11,872 bases of DNA, from assembly GCA_002403785.1 (NCBI GenBank), contig DHIM01000120.1:314-12185 (forward strand), in the 5' to 3' direction. The position numbers and the translations under genes were made by a program. How positions within the stretch are numbered: the stretch's first letter is position 1; each line of letters starts with the position of its first letter. Positions 4,441 to 11,872 of the stretch are shown here, piece after piece. The notes beneath the pieces were generated by a model, which saw only the letters and a program-made list of their open reading frames with translations, did no database searches and was not told the origin of the DNA. The stretch is from Clostridium sp. UBA4746 (lineage in GTDB: Bacteria; Bacillota; Clostridia; Clostridiales; Clostridiaceae).

Positions 4441-5772
4441 TTAATCCCTATGGATTACATCAAGTCTTGCAAATTTACTGAATTGACCTATCCATGCAAG
4501 TTTTACTGTACCTACAGGGCCATTCCTTTGTTTTGCTATTATAAGCTCTGCTACATTTTTATCTTCCGTTTCCTCGTTATAATACTCATCTCTATATAAG
4601 AACATAACAAGGTCAGCATCTTGCTCAATAGATCCTGATTCTCTAAGGTCAGATAACATTGGTCTATGGTCAGTTCTTTGCTCTGGCGCACGTGATAGCT
4701 GTGATAATGCTATAACCGGGCACTGCATCTCCTTTGCAAGAGCCTTAATAGATCTCGATATTTCTGATACTTCTTGTTGTCTGCTTTCTGAATTACTACC
4801 AGTCATAAGTTGAAGATAATCTATAACTATCATATCTATGCCATGCTCCATTTTTAACTTTCTACATTTTGAACGCATTTCCATAACAGAAGTTCCCGCT
4901 GTATCATCAATAAATATCTTAGCAGCAGCTAGTGGACCTGATGCTTTTGCTATGTTTTCCCAGTCCCTATCTTCTAAATCACCATGTCTGAGCTTTGACA
5001 TATCAACATTTGCTTCTGAACAAAGCAACTTATAAGAAAGCTGTTCCTTAGACATTTCAAGAGAAAATACAGCTACACTTTTTCCTTGCCTTAGCGCCGC
5101 ATACTCGGCAAGATTCAGTGCAAAGGTAGTTTTACCCATAGATGGCCTTGCTGCAATAAGAATCATATCACCCTTTTGAAATCCAGCGGTTTTATCATCG
5201 AGTTCTGGGAAACCACTTGATATTCCTGTTGTTTCTCCTTTATTATTAAAGATTCTTTCTATTTCCAAGAAACCTCTCTCAAGCACCGTATTCATCGGTT
5301 CAAAGTCCCCAGAATTTTTTTTCTCTGCTATATTAAAAACTTTTTGCTGCGCAATATCCATTACTGCTTCTACATCATCTTGCTTGTTATAACAATTTTC
5401 CATAATTTCAGTAGAAGCTCTTATCAGTTTTCTTAAAATAGATTTATCATCTACAATTTTTATATATGAACTTAAATTAGCTGTCGAGGGCACTGAATTA
5501 CTTATCTCTGAAATATAAGTAATTCCCCCTGAAGCTTCTAACTTTTCAGCAGAACGTAAATGCTCAAGTAATGTAATCATGTCAATTGGTGTGTCTTTTT
5601 GATATAAATAATAAATAGCATTGAATATAACTTTATGAGAATCTCTATAAAAATCATCGCCTTTTAAAACCTCCACTACTCGCAATATGGCTGTTTTATC
5701 TATAAGCATTGACCCAATTACAGATTGTTCTGCTTCTAAGTTATAAGGCAGACTTCTAAGCGGTGTATCCAT
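4441..5772 (-). CDS. dnaB: Replicative DNA helicase DnaB (DnaC in Bacillus naming)
   Basis: This hexameric 5'-to-3' helicase unwinds DNA at the replication fork and interacts with primase and loader proteins. At 443 residues it has full family length. An N-terminal helical domain (about 8-110) beginning LRSLPYNLEAEQSVIGSML is followed by a linker and a RecA-like ATPase domain. That domain carries Walker A ARPSMGKT (208-215), FSLEMS near 236, Walker B MIVIDYLQLM (314-323), LSQLSR (356-361) and the KQRNGPVG segment (414-421) with the arginine finger. TAGGAGAG precedes the ATG at good spacing. It contains no intein and is last in the cluster that runs from the mazG-like gene. A 44-nt hairpin (5803-5846) lies in its leader after lonC, and a perfect stem terminator follows. 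Confidence 0.98.
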   Translation of the reverse strand: MDTPLRSLPYNLEAEQSVIGSMLIDKTAILRVVEVLKGDDFYRDSHKVIFNAIYYLYQKDTPIDMITLLEHLRSAEKLEASGGITYISEISNSVPSTANLSSYIKIVDDKSILRKLIRASTEIMENCYNKQDDVEAVMDIAQQKVFNIAEKKNSGDFEPMNTVLERGFLEIERIFNNKGETTGISSGFPELDDKTAGFQKGDMILIAARPSMGKTTFALNLAEYAALRQGKSVAVFSLEMSKEQLSYKLLCSEANVDMSKLRHGDLEDRDWENIAKASGPLAAAKIFIDDTAGTSVMEMRSKCRKLKMEHGIDMIVIDYLQLMTGSNSESRQQEVSEISRSIKALAKEMQCPVIALSQLSRAPEQRTDHRPMLSDLRESGSIEQDADLVMFLYRDEYYNEETEDKNVAELIIAKQRNGPVGTVKLAWIGQFSKFARLDVIHRD

Positions 5773-5802
5773 TTTTTTATCTCTCCTAAAGTAATGTTTT
5801 AT

Positions 5803-5846
5803 GCCCTGCTAAAAATGCAGCACCTAATGTGATGATTTAACAGGGC
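5803..5846 (-). promoter_or_regulatory. 44-nt imperfect hairpin between lonC and dnaB
   Basis: GCCCTG (5803-5808) pairs with CAGGGC (5841-5846), TAAA (5810-5813) with TTTA (5836-5839), and CAC/GTG close an apical loop near 5821-5831. It lies just ahead of the dnaB ribosome site and is not followed by a T-run on the minus strand, so it is not a clear terminator. An RNA-processing site or a modulator of dnaB expression is possible. Confidence 0.45.
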
Positions 5847-5860
5847 TATTAATTATATTT

Positions 5861-7759
5861 TTACTTAAACACTAATTTCATTAATTCCTCGATGTTTGAT
5901 GCAGTTTTTGTTTCGATATCTTTAAGACCTGTAGGTACTTCTTTTTCATTATCTTTAGGAAGGATAACAAGCTTAATCCCTTTTCTTCTTGCTCCATATA
6001 TTTTTTCAAATATACCACCTACTGGTTTTATAATGCCTCTTAGGGATATCTCCCCAGTAACTGCAATATCCTGCCTTATAGGTTTTTCTAGAAGTGAACT
6101 AATTATACATACAGTTATAGCTGCTCCTGCAGACGGTCCGTCAATTTTACCTCCGCCTACTATATTTACATGTATGTCATAATCCTTAATATCTTTATTG
6201 GTCGTTTTTCTTATTACGGATGCAGCATTAAATACTGAATCTTTAGCCATACTTCCAGCAGTTTCGTTAAATCTTACTTGCCCTTTACCTTTTTCTTTTG
6301 CCTCGAATACTGATGTTTCTATTTCTATAGTTGACCCTATATATCCTGATACTCCAAGTCCATATATGTGCCCAACTTCATACTTTAGCTCATCACTTAA
6401 TTCCTCATAAGGAGATAATCTACTTATAGATATAACATCTAATAAGTCCTTCATCTCAATTTTAATTTGGGAAGCATCAACTTGCTTTCTATTATGCAAT
6501 ACATATCCATAAGCATCTGCTAAAATATTTATAGCTTTTCTTCCTTCAATAGTATACCTACCGATGGTTTGTACTACTCCATCTCCAACTTCAACTTTTA
6601 ATTTGTCAGCAGCGTTAACTACGATATCCTCTATGTTCTTCGCAGTTAATGGCTCAAAATAAACTTCAGTACATCTTGATCTTAATGCAGGGTTTATTTC
6701 TGATGGTTCTTTGGTGGTAGCCCCTATTAGAACAAAATCCGCTGGAGCACCTTTATCAAAAAGGTATTTTATATATTTAGGTGTATTTTCATCCTCAGGG
6801 TCGTAATAGGATGATGAAAACTCAACTCTTTTATCTTCTAATACTTTAAGTAATTTATTTTGAAGTATACTATCGAGTTCTGCTATTTCATCAATAAATA
6901 ATACTCCTCCATGAGCCTTTGTTACAAGACCTGGTTTCGGTTCAGGAATTCCACCCTCGGCTAGATCCCTTTTACTTCCCTGATATATTGGGTCATGTAC
7001 TGAACCTAAAAGAGGATTTGTTATTTCTCTTGGATCCCACCTGAGTGTTGTACCATCCACTTCAACGAATTTAGCGTCTTTATCATAAATAGTGTAACTT
7101 AACTTTTTAGCTTCCTCAAGAGCAAGTCTCGCCGCAGTGGTCTTACCAACCCCTGGTGGCCCATAAAGAATAATATGTTGAGGGTATGGTGATGCCATTT
7201 TAGATAGCAGAGATTTTATAGCTCTTTCTTGCCCAACAATTTCACTGAAATTCTCCGGTCTTAACATAGCTTGTATATTTTTAGTAAGTTTTCTTCTATC
7301 AAGTGCTTTTAATTCATCATACTTTTTAAGTGTCTTAGCATTTTCTGGACCCTTTTGTTTCTTAATTATACCTAATCTTATTTCATCAACATACTTATCT
7401 TGTTTTTCCATTAAATTTTTTTCTACATCGGCTTCAATTTTATTTTGCACATATCTTTTAGCTATTTCATCAGTCAACCACTCATTAGTGTTGTCTAATA
7501 CCTCTTGTATGTTTTTTTCATTAGGCATTATCTCAATGCCTTTACCATTGCTAATAATTTTATTTAATGCATATAACCTTTTATATATGTCCTCGCTTTT
7601 AATGTATTTTTGAAGTTTGAATTTTATAGTTTTAGCTTTTACACTGCCCTCATCTATTACATTCCTCATTATTTCATATAAAACGTCAATTTGTGTGTCT
7701 AGTGGTAATGCATCTCTCACTAACTGTTCTGCGGTCTGATTTTCAAATAATGTCTTCAC
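5861..7759 (-). CDS. lonC: ATP-dependent Lon-family protease, LonC type
   Basis: This cytoplasmic AAA+ serine protease has 632 residues. An N-terminal helical, charged region (1-160) lacks the standard Lon substrate domain. The AAA+ module follows, with Walker A GPPGVGKT (200-207), Walker B VLFIDEI (286-292) and an insertion between them. A sensor region GATTKEPSEINPALRSR (346-362) comes next. The C-terminal protease domain has Ser543 in GPSAG and Lys586 in the GGIFEKI segment, the Ser-Lys dyad. This arrangement is typical of the short clostridial Lon paralog next to rplI and dnaB. The start is GTG at 7757-7759 with only a weak GCGGATC before it. A strong ribosome site at 7810-7818 lies about 50 nt upstream with no usable start codon nearby. 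No membrane segment is seen, unlike LonB. Confidence 0.9.
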   Translation of the reverse strand: MKTLFENQTAEQLVRDALPLDTQIDVLYEIMRNVIDEGSVKAKTIKFKLQKYIKSEDIYKRLYALNKIISNGKGIEIMPNEKNIQEVLDNTNEWLTDEIAKRYVQNKIEADVEKNLMEKQDKYVDEIRLGIIKKQKGPENAKTLKKYDELKALDRRKLTKNIQAMLRPENFSEIVGQERAIKSLLSKMASPYPQHIILYGPPGVGKTTAARLALEEAKKLSYTIYDKDAKFVEVDGTTLRWDPREITNPLLGSVHDPIYQGSKRDLAEGGIPEPKPGLVTKAHGGVLFIDEIAELDSILQNKLLKVLEDKRVEFSSSYYDPEDENTPKYIKYLFDKGAPADFVLIGATTKEPSEINPALRSRCTEVYFEPLTAKNIEDIVVNAADKLKVEVGDGVVQTIGRYTIEGRKAINILADAYGYVLHNRKQVDASQIKIEMKDLLDVISISRLSPYEELSDELKYEVGHIYGLGVSGYIGSTIEIETSVFEAKEKGKGQVRFNETAGSMAKDSVFNAASVIRKTTNKDIKDYDIHVNIVGGGKIDGPSAGAAITVCIISSLLEKPIRQDIAVTGEISLRGIIKPVGGIFEKIYGARRKGIKLVILPKDNEKEVPTGLKDIETKTASNIEELMKLVFK

Positions 7760-7775
7760 ACTTGATCCGCTTTAA

Positions 7776-7818
7776 TAAATAAGATTATCGCTTATTTACT
7801 AGAGCGTTTCCTCCCCTC
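7776..7818 (-). promoter_or_regulatory. Leader with an unused strong ribosome site and a stem-loop before lonC
   Basis: On the minus strand GAGGGGAGG (complement of 7810-7818) is followed by no ATG, GTG or TTG within reach. An 8-bp stem TAAATAAG/CTTATTTA (7776-7783 with 7791-7798, 7-nt loop) comes next. The lonC GTG start lies about 16 nt beyond the stem. The layout suggests post-transcriptional control or a lost start. Confidence 0.4.
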
Positions 7819-7828
7819 GTTTATATGA

Positions 7829-8272
7829 TTATTGCTCACAAACAAGAACTTTTATCTTAGTAGATATTTCTGGATATATTTTGATCTCTACTTCATAAGT
7901 TCCTAATAATTTTATTGTGTCTGTTACTATTTTCTTTTTATCTATATCTAGATTACATTGGTCATTTATCGCTACTGCTATATCTTTACTTGTAATTGCA
8001 CCGAAAAGTTTACCATTTTCGCCGGCTTTAGCAATTATTTTTACAACTTTATCTTTAAGATCATTTGCTGATTTTTGTGCATCTTCAATTTCAGAAGTTT
8101 TCTTTTTTCTTTCAATATCATTTTTCTTAGTTAATATATGCATATTTGGTTCTGTAGCTTCCTGTGCTAAAAGCCTTGGAAATAAATAATTCCTAGCATA
8201 ACCATCTGCGGCATTTACTACATCACCCTTTTTGCCCATACTTTTAATATCTTTTAATAAAATAATTTTCAT
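7829..8272 (-). CDS. rplI: 50S ribosomal protein L9
   Basis: L9 binds 23S rRNA domain V near the L1 stalk. The 147-residue product begins with the conserved N-terminal RNA-binding domain (MKIILLKDIKSMGKKGDVVN, then GYARNYLFP at 24-32). A long charged connecting helix (about 40-75) and the C-terminal domain containing GKLFGAITSKDIA (near 86-98) follow. Length matches the family. Its ATG overlaps the gdpP stop by one nt (TAATG), so translation is probably coupled to gdpP. Confidence 0.98.
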   Translation of the reverse strand: MKIILLKDIKSMGKKGDVVNAADGYARNYLFPRLLAQEATEPNMHILTKKNDIERKKKTSEIEDAQKSANDLKDKVVKIIAKAGENGKLFGAITSKDIAVAINDQCNLDIDKKKIVTDTIKLLGTYEVEIKIYPEISTKIKVLVCEQ

Positions 8273-10263
8273 TATTTTTCATCCTCCCTTAAGTATTCGT
8301 CGATTGCTTCATTTAATTTGTCCACTACTTCTTCAAGTTTCATTGAAGTAAATTTAGTACCAGCCATAGTCATGTGCCCGCCTCCACCTAATGTTTCCAG
8401 TATTAACTGTACATTTATTTTACCAAGAGACCTTCCACTAATAAATACTTCATCTCCCATTTTAACAATAACAAATGATGCTTCAATACCAGTAATATTT
8501 AGAAGTTCATCCGCTGCTTGAGCAGCTATTACAGTATCTTCTATAACTTTTGGGCAAACTGCTATGGCAATCCCGTTTTTAACTTTTGCGGATTTTATAA
8601 TATCAGCTTTTTTTAAGAAAACATCTAAATCATCTGAGAACATTTTCTTAACATCCATAGTATCCGCACCATGACGCCTGAGAAATGCTGCGGCTTCAAA
8701 GGTTCTAACTCCTGTTTTAAAACAAAAATTCTTCGTGTCTACACATATTCCTGCCAAAAGGCTTACTGCTTCTATATGTTTAAGCTTTGGCTTATCTACC
8801 ATATATTGAATCATCTCAGTAACTAATTCGGCAGTAGATGATGCATAAGTTTCCATATAACTGAGAACTGCCCCTTGTATGAAATCTTGTGATTTTCTAT
8901 GATGATCAATTATAACTACTTTTTCTAGCTCTTTAACTATTTCTAAATTTTGTACATGACTTTCATTGTGTACATCTACTAATATAAGCAAACTATTAGG
9001 GTTTTTAACACTTTTAAATCTTTCACTTGTTATAAAAGTATTCTTATATTCTTCATCTTCGAGTATTATGTCCATCATGCTTTTTATACCACTATTTACT
9101 CCCTCAAGAATAATATAGCATTCTTTATCCAATTTTTTAATGATACTATATAGACCAATGGCTGCACCTAAAGAATCAGGATCAGCATTTTTATGCCCCA
9201 TAATGAATATTGTATTACTCTCATTAACTAAATCCATTAATGCATGTGCTATAACTCTCGCACGAACTTTGGTTCTTTTCTCAACTTCCTTTGTTTTTCC
9301 TCCAAAGAAAGATAATTTGTCACCCTTTTTTACTACTACTTGGTCGCCACCGCGACCTAAAGCAAGTTCTTTCGCCGATGTCGCAAATCCATAGTTTTTT
9401 AGCGGTGTATCCTCTCCACGTCCTACGCCTACACTTAAAGTAACTGCAAGTTTATTACCATTACTTATTTCGCGTATACTATCTAGTATATCAAATTTCT
9501 TTTCTATTTCTTTTTCAATATACTTGTCTTGAACTATAATAACATATTTATTTGATGTATACTTCTTTACTACAGCATTTACACTCTGTCCATAGCTATT
9601 TATTGTTCTCTCGATATCTGCCACGAGCAGTGGTGCCTTATCTTCTTCTGTAGTTTTAACAACATCATCAAGATTATCAACCTCTACAAGCATGACACTT
9701 TCACGATTACCCTTAATACCTTTTATTAAATTAGTTTTTTCAGTTGTATCATAAAAATATAAAAGCATAATTTTATCTTTAACATTTTTATTTTCATTAG
9801 TATCAACGATATTCGTATAAATCTCATAGAAATTTTTTTTTATTTTAATATTTGGAAACAGATTCTTTTTTCCTTCTAACACTTGTTTTAAATTTAGTTC
9901 CTTAATTATGTCTCTAATATTTTTATTTAAAAGATCTTCCCCCTCAAGCATTGTTGTTACACTTTGATTGTACCATAAAATATTTCCCATATATCCTATT
10001 ATTATTAAAGGGAAAGGAAGTTTTACTAAAGTGCTTGTGGTTGCTATATCAAGTTTAGATGAAAAATTTTCTATAAACTTTTTCCACTCATTTTTTTTAA
10101 TCTTTGAGTTGTAGATATTATACACTACTAGTATTGCATAAAATCCAAGTGCTAATAATCCTACTTGTAAATGTCCATAATAAAATATTATATATATGAG
10201 TAGGGCCATTGTCACCATATATATTTTATTATTTACATTAAAATAATTATATTTGTTATCCAT
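8272..10263 (-). CDS. gdpP: Membrane-bound cyclic-di-AMP phosphodiesterase GdpP
   Basis: GdpP hydrolyses c-di-AMP to pApA and thereby affects potassium balance, wall homeostasis and stress responses. With the chosen start it has 663 residues, close to the 659 of B. subtilis GdpP. Two transmembrane helices (about 14-50) are followed by a PAS-like domain (about 80-150), a degenerate GGDEF domain (about 188-325, no GGDEF motif), the DHH domain and DHHA1. The DHH domain has GHKNADPDS (356-364), DVHNE (430-434) and DHH (453-455), all metal-ligand motifs intact. DHHA1 has GGGGH at 626-630. An in-frame ATG at 10305 would add 14 residues but would overlap yybS. The ATG at 10263 has a GGGGG-type ribosome site and sits 13 nt after the yybS stop, so I prefer it. 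Confidence 0.95.
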   Translation of the reverse strand: MDNKYNYFNVNNKIYMVTMALLIYIIFYYGHLQVGLLALGFYAILVVYNIYNSKIKKNEWKKFIENFSSKLDIATTSTLVKLPFPLIIIGYMGNILWYNQSVTTMLEGEDLLNKNIRDIIKELNLKQVLEGKKNLFPNIKIKKNFYEIYTNIVDTNENKNVKDKIMLLYFYDTTEKTNLIKGIKGNRESVMLVEVDNLDDVVKTTEEDKAPLLVADIERTINSYGQSVNAVVKKYTSNKYVIIVQDKYIEKEIEKKFDILDSIREISNGNKLAVTLSVGVGRGEDTPLKNYGFATSAKELALGRGGDQVVVKKGDKLSFFGGKTKEVEKRTKVRARVIAHALMDLVNESNTIFIMGHKNADPDSLGAAIGLYSIIKKLDKECYIILEGVNSGIKSMMDIILEDEEYKNTFITSERFKSVKNPNSLLILVDVHNESHVQNLEIVKELEKVVIIDHHRKSQDFIQGAVLSYMETYASSTAELVTEMIQYMVDKPKLKHIEAVSLLAGICVDTKNFCFKTGVRTFEAAAFLRRHGADTMDVKKMFSDDLDVFLKKADIIKSAKVKNGIAIAVCPKVIEDTVIAAQAADELLNITGIEASFVIVKMGDEVFISGRSLGKINVQLILETLGGGGHMTMAGTKFTSMKLEEVVDKLNEAIDEYLREDEK

Positions 10264-10276
10264 AATTAGCCCCCAA

Positions 10277-11284
10277 TTATTTTCTTTTAATTCTGTATGG
10301 GTCAAGCTTTCTAAAATCGAAAGCCATTTCCATGAGTCCTATTGAAAAGTAAATATTACCTAGAGGCGAAAGTGTTGTTAATACTAAAATTAATACTACA
10401 ACTAGTTTAGATAAATTTTTTTTAACCCTTAAAAAATATGTACTTGCCGCGAGTCCATTTATAATAAATACAATCTGCACAAGAAATTGAGAGGAGTTTT
10501 GTATATACTTCCCACCGATTATATTTTTTGAGGTCAGTATTATTCCTATGCATACTATGCCTATTAATACAGCCCCCACTATGTTAGATACGTAAACTCT
10601 GCTGAAAGGTAATATTTCCACCATCTTATAATTTAGTTTATTTAATATTGCCCTAGCCACTATATAATTCAAATAAGCTGATATAATGGAGTAAATTAAA
10701 ATACCTGCAGGTATTAGTGCCAAAAATAAAGTAACATCCATTTTATTTATCATTTCATAATTTTTATCTAAAATCTTCAACTGCTCTGGAGTTATTCCCT
10801 TTTGTAAATAAATATTCTTTGCTCCATCAAAGGAACCTTTCATTGTTTGCTTCATAAACTCCAAGTTTTTAGAAAGAAAATCCACAAAATTTACTTTTGC
10901 TATAAATAACATAGAAAAAGCTATGGTTAATATATTAGATACTGTCGAACCAATAGCTAAAAATAATAAAGTTATAGATGACTTTTTATTTTTCTTAACA
11001 CAATAACCAAGCACTATACCAATAATGCTGCAAGTTATAGCTGCGTATATTGCCCTTATTGGGTTAAAAACTAAGGATGTTAAAATAATACTCAAGAATA
11101 TAGCGGTAATTGTTATTTTGTAATTATGTCTTATATAGAGTATTGCCACGGGAATTGGTAGTATTAATGTTCCTATAAATGATACAAACGGCAGGTATCC
11201 TATTATAATCATTATCACTGAAATTATAACAGATATAAGTGAAGCCTCTACAATTGCCTTTGTACTATAATCATTATTCTCCAT
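10277..11284 (-). CDS. yybS: YybS-family (DUF2232) multipass membrane protein
   Basis: This 335-residue integral membrane protein of unknown function has about eight to nine predicted helices, near residues 12-30, 35-50, 57-72, 78-95, 103-128, 184-208, 232-250, 265-283 and 291-307. A cytoplasmic-looking basic C-terminus ends DPYRIKRK. The family is normally found directly upstream of gdpP in Firmicutes, as here. It has been compared with substrate-binding subunits of ECF-type transporters, but no substrate is known, and a role linked to c-di-AMP signalling or transport is only inference. A strong GGAGG precedes the ATG. Its stop lies 13 nt before the gdpP start and its start follows the mazG-like gene by 15 nt. 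Confidence 0.88.
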   Translation of the reverse strand: MENNDYSTKAIVEASLISVIISVIMIIIGYLPFVSFIGTLILPIPVAILYIRHNYKITITAIFLSIILTSLVFNPIRAIYAAITCSIIGIVLGYCVKKNKKSSITLLFLAIGSTVSNILTIAFSMLFIAKVNFVDFLSKNLEFMKQTMKGSFDGAKNIYLQKGITPEQLKILDKNYEMINKMDVTLFLALIPAGILIYSIISAYLNYIVARAILNKLNYKMVEILPFSRVYVSNIVGAVLIGIVCIGIILTSKNIIGGKYIQNSSQFLVQIVFIINGLAASTYFLRVKKNLSKLVVVLILVLTTLSPLGNIYFSIGLMEMAFDFRKLDPYRIKRK

Positions 11285-11299
11285 TTTTTCCTCCAGTTT

Positions 11300-11614
11300 T
11301 TATCTTCCTTTTATATGTGTATATAGTTTACTTAAATCTTTCCCATCCTTTTCTATATTATCTCCTTCAACTATTCCTATCTTAAGTTTCTTTTTCATAC
11401 TCTCATCAACTGCGACATTTGAATATCCTAATCTTTCACCTAATATATATAAAAGTATTATTGCCCCTGAAATGCAATCTAGTATTGCATCTTGAGCAAC
11501 ATTGCTTCCTTTACTTAGCAACTTGAAGAAATCTCCTATTATACATAGTAGCTCAGCCTTCAAACTTTCAATTAACTTAACATTAGACATAATATTAAAA
11601 TCATCCCTTTTCAT
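11300..11614 (-). CDS. MazG-like family protein
   Basis: This is a 104-residue, mostly helical small protein. The first helix (about 11-34) has Glu16, Glu21 and Asp28. The second (about 40-60) has Asp42 and Asp46, a pattern that resembles the acidic metal-binding helices of MazG nucleotide pyrophosphatases but does not show the complete EExxE...ExxD set. The C-terminal third is basic and probably loosely structured (KKKLKIG, KDGKDLSKLYTHIKGR). The assignment is by resemblance to the clostridial MazG-like family found near yybS and gdpP; whether it hydrolyses nucleotides is uncertain. AGGGGAG precedes the ATG with somewhat long spacing. It appears to be the first gene of the cluster. Confidence 0.7.
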   Translation of the reverse strand: MKRDDFNIMSNVKLIESLKAELLCIIGDFFKLLSKGSNVAQDAILDCISGAIILLYILGERLGYSNVAVDESMKKKLKIGIVEGDNIEKDGKDLSKLYTHIKGR

Positions 11615-11695
11615 AGTATATCATCTCCCCTTGTAGGCTTATACTTATAACTCTATTTTAGTTAGTTTTCTAAATTTATGCAACTAAAGTTTATT

Positions 11696-11765
11696 ATTAT
11701 ATATACAATCCACAATTTAACATGTCTTACTTTTTTACGTTTACATTATATGGGTTACAATTATA
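11696..11765 (-). promoter_or_regulatory. Candidate promoter region of the mazG-like to dnaB cluster
   Basis: The upstream region 11615-11840 has no gene. Three TATAAT hexamers occur on the minus strand (complement of 11696-11701, 11745-11750 and 11760-11765), 80-150 nt before the first gene. None has a good -35 at 16-18 bp, so the exact promoter is not decided. An AT tract of TTTATA hexamer repeats lies further upstream (about 11797-11823). Confidence 0.35.
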
Positions 11766-11842
11766 AGTATACTACAAATCACATGGCAGAATATATAAAT
11801 TTATATTTATATTTATATTATATTTTAATTATTAACTAAAAC

Positions 11843-11869
11843 CTTTTATTTTATCTAAAAAAATAAAAG
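11843..11869 (-). terminator. AT-rich stem-loop, possible terminator of the gene beyond the right edge
   Basis: CTTTTATTTT (11843-11852) pairs with AAAATAAAAG (11860-11869) around a 7-nt loop, 10 bp in total. On the minus strand it would follow whatever gene lies to the right. The stem has few G-C pairs and the tail is only moderately T-rich (GGTTTTAG), so the call is weak. Confidence 0.35.
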
Positions 11870-11872
11870 CAG

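Noticed and set aside
10264..10305. Longer gdpP start giving 14 extra N-terminal residues
   Set aside because: It would overlap the end of yybS and lacks a ribosome site, while ATG 10263 has a GGGGG-type site and gives the usual family length.

Overview
The window looks like chromosomal DNA from a low-GC Gram-positive bacterium, most likely Clostridium sensu stricto. The basis is very AT-rich non-coding DNA, strong AGGAGG-type ribosome binding sites, a clostridial-type LonC protease, a clostridial MazG-like protein, and the gene order yybS-gdpP-rplI-(lonC)-dnaB. Bacillus subtilis has the same order (yybS, gdpP/yybT, rplI, dnaC) without lonC. No base count or database search was run.

Right part (11872 to about 4360, read on the minus strand): a compact six-gene cluster in the order mazG-like, yybS (DUF2232), gdpP, rplI, lonC, dnaB. 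The first four genes are tightly packed: gaps of 15 and 13 nt, and a 1-nt stop/start overlap between gdpP and rplI. lonC and dnaB each follow a short spacer with a predicted RNA stem-loop. lonC starts at GTG without a good ribosome site, although a strong unused one lies in its leader. A perfect 17-bp stem closes the cluster. It combines c-di-AMP breakdown (GdpP), a ribosomal protein (L9), proteolysis (LonC) and the replicative helicase (DnaB).

Middle part (about 4330 to 2085, minus strand): a two-gene ParM-type partition cassette, an actin-like ATPase followed 2 nt later by a ribbon-helix-helix protein that fits a ParR role. Upstream is an AT-rich tract with five TAGATA motifs at helical spacing, a plausible centromere/operator. 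The cassette has its own strong terminator, so it is a self-contained plasmid-style segregation unit next to housekeeping genes. Then come a zinc-ribbon plus TM2 membrane protein, tRNA-Thr(CGT) with encoded CCA, and its terminator.

Left part (2084 to 1): sparse accessory-like DNA downstream of the tRNA. It holds a 50-residue zinc-ribbon protein behind a 9-bp tandem repeat, a maltose/galactoside O-acetyltransferase-type enzyme, a probable decayed small membrane-protein gene, and a 248-bp segment bounded by matching inverted repeats that encloses a 29-codon ORF. It also holds a plus-strand pair of tiny ORFs, one a ribbon-helix-helix DNA-binding protein, and the first 25 codons of an unrecognised gene leaving the window. 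The position beside a tRNA gene, the decay and the small repressor-like gene suggest an old integration area, but no integrase or attachment repeat is visible.
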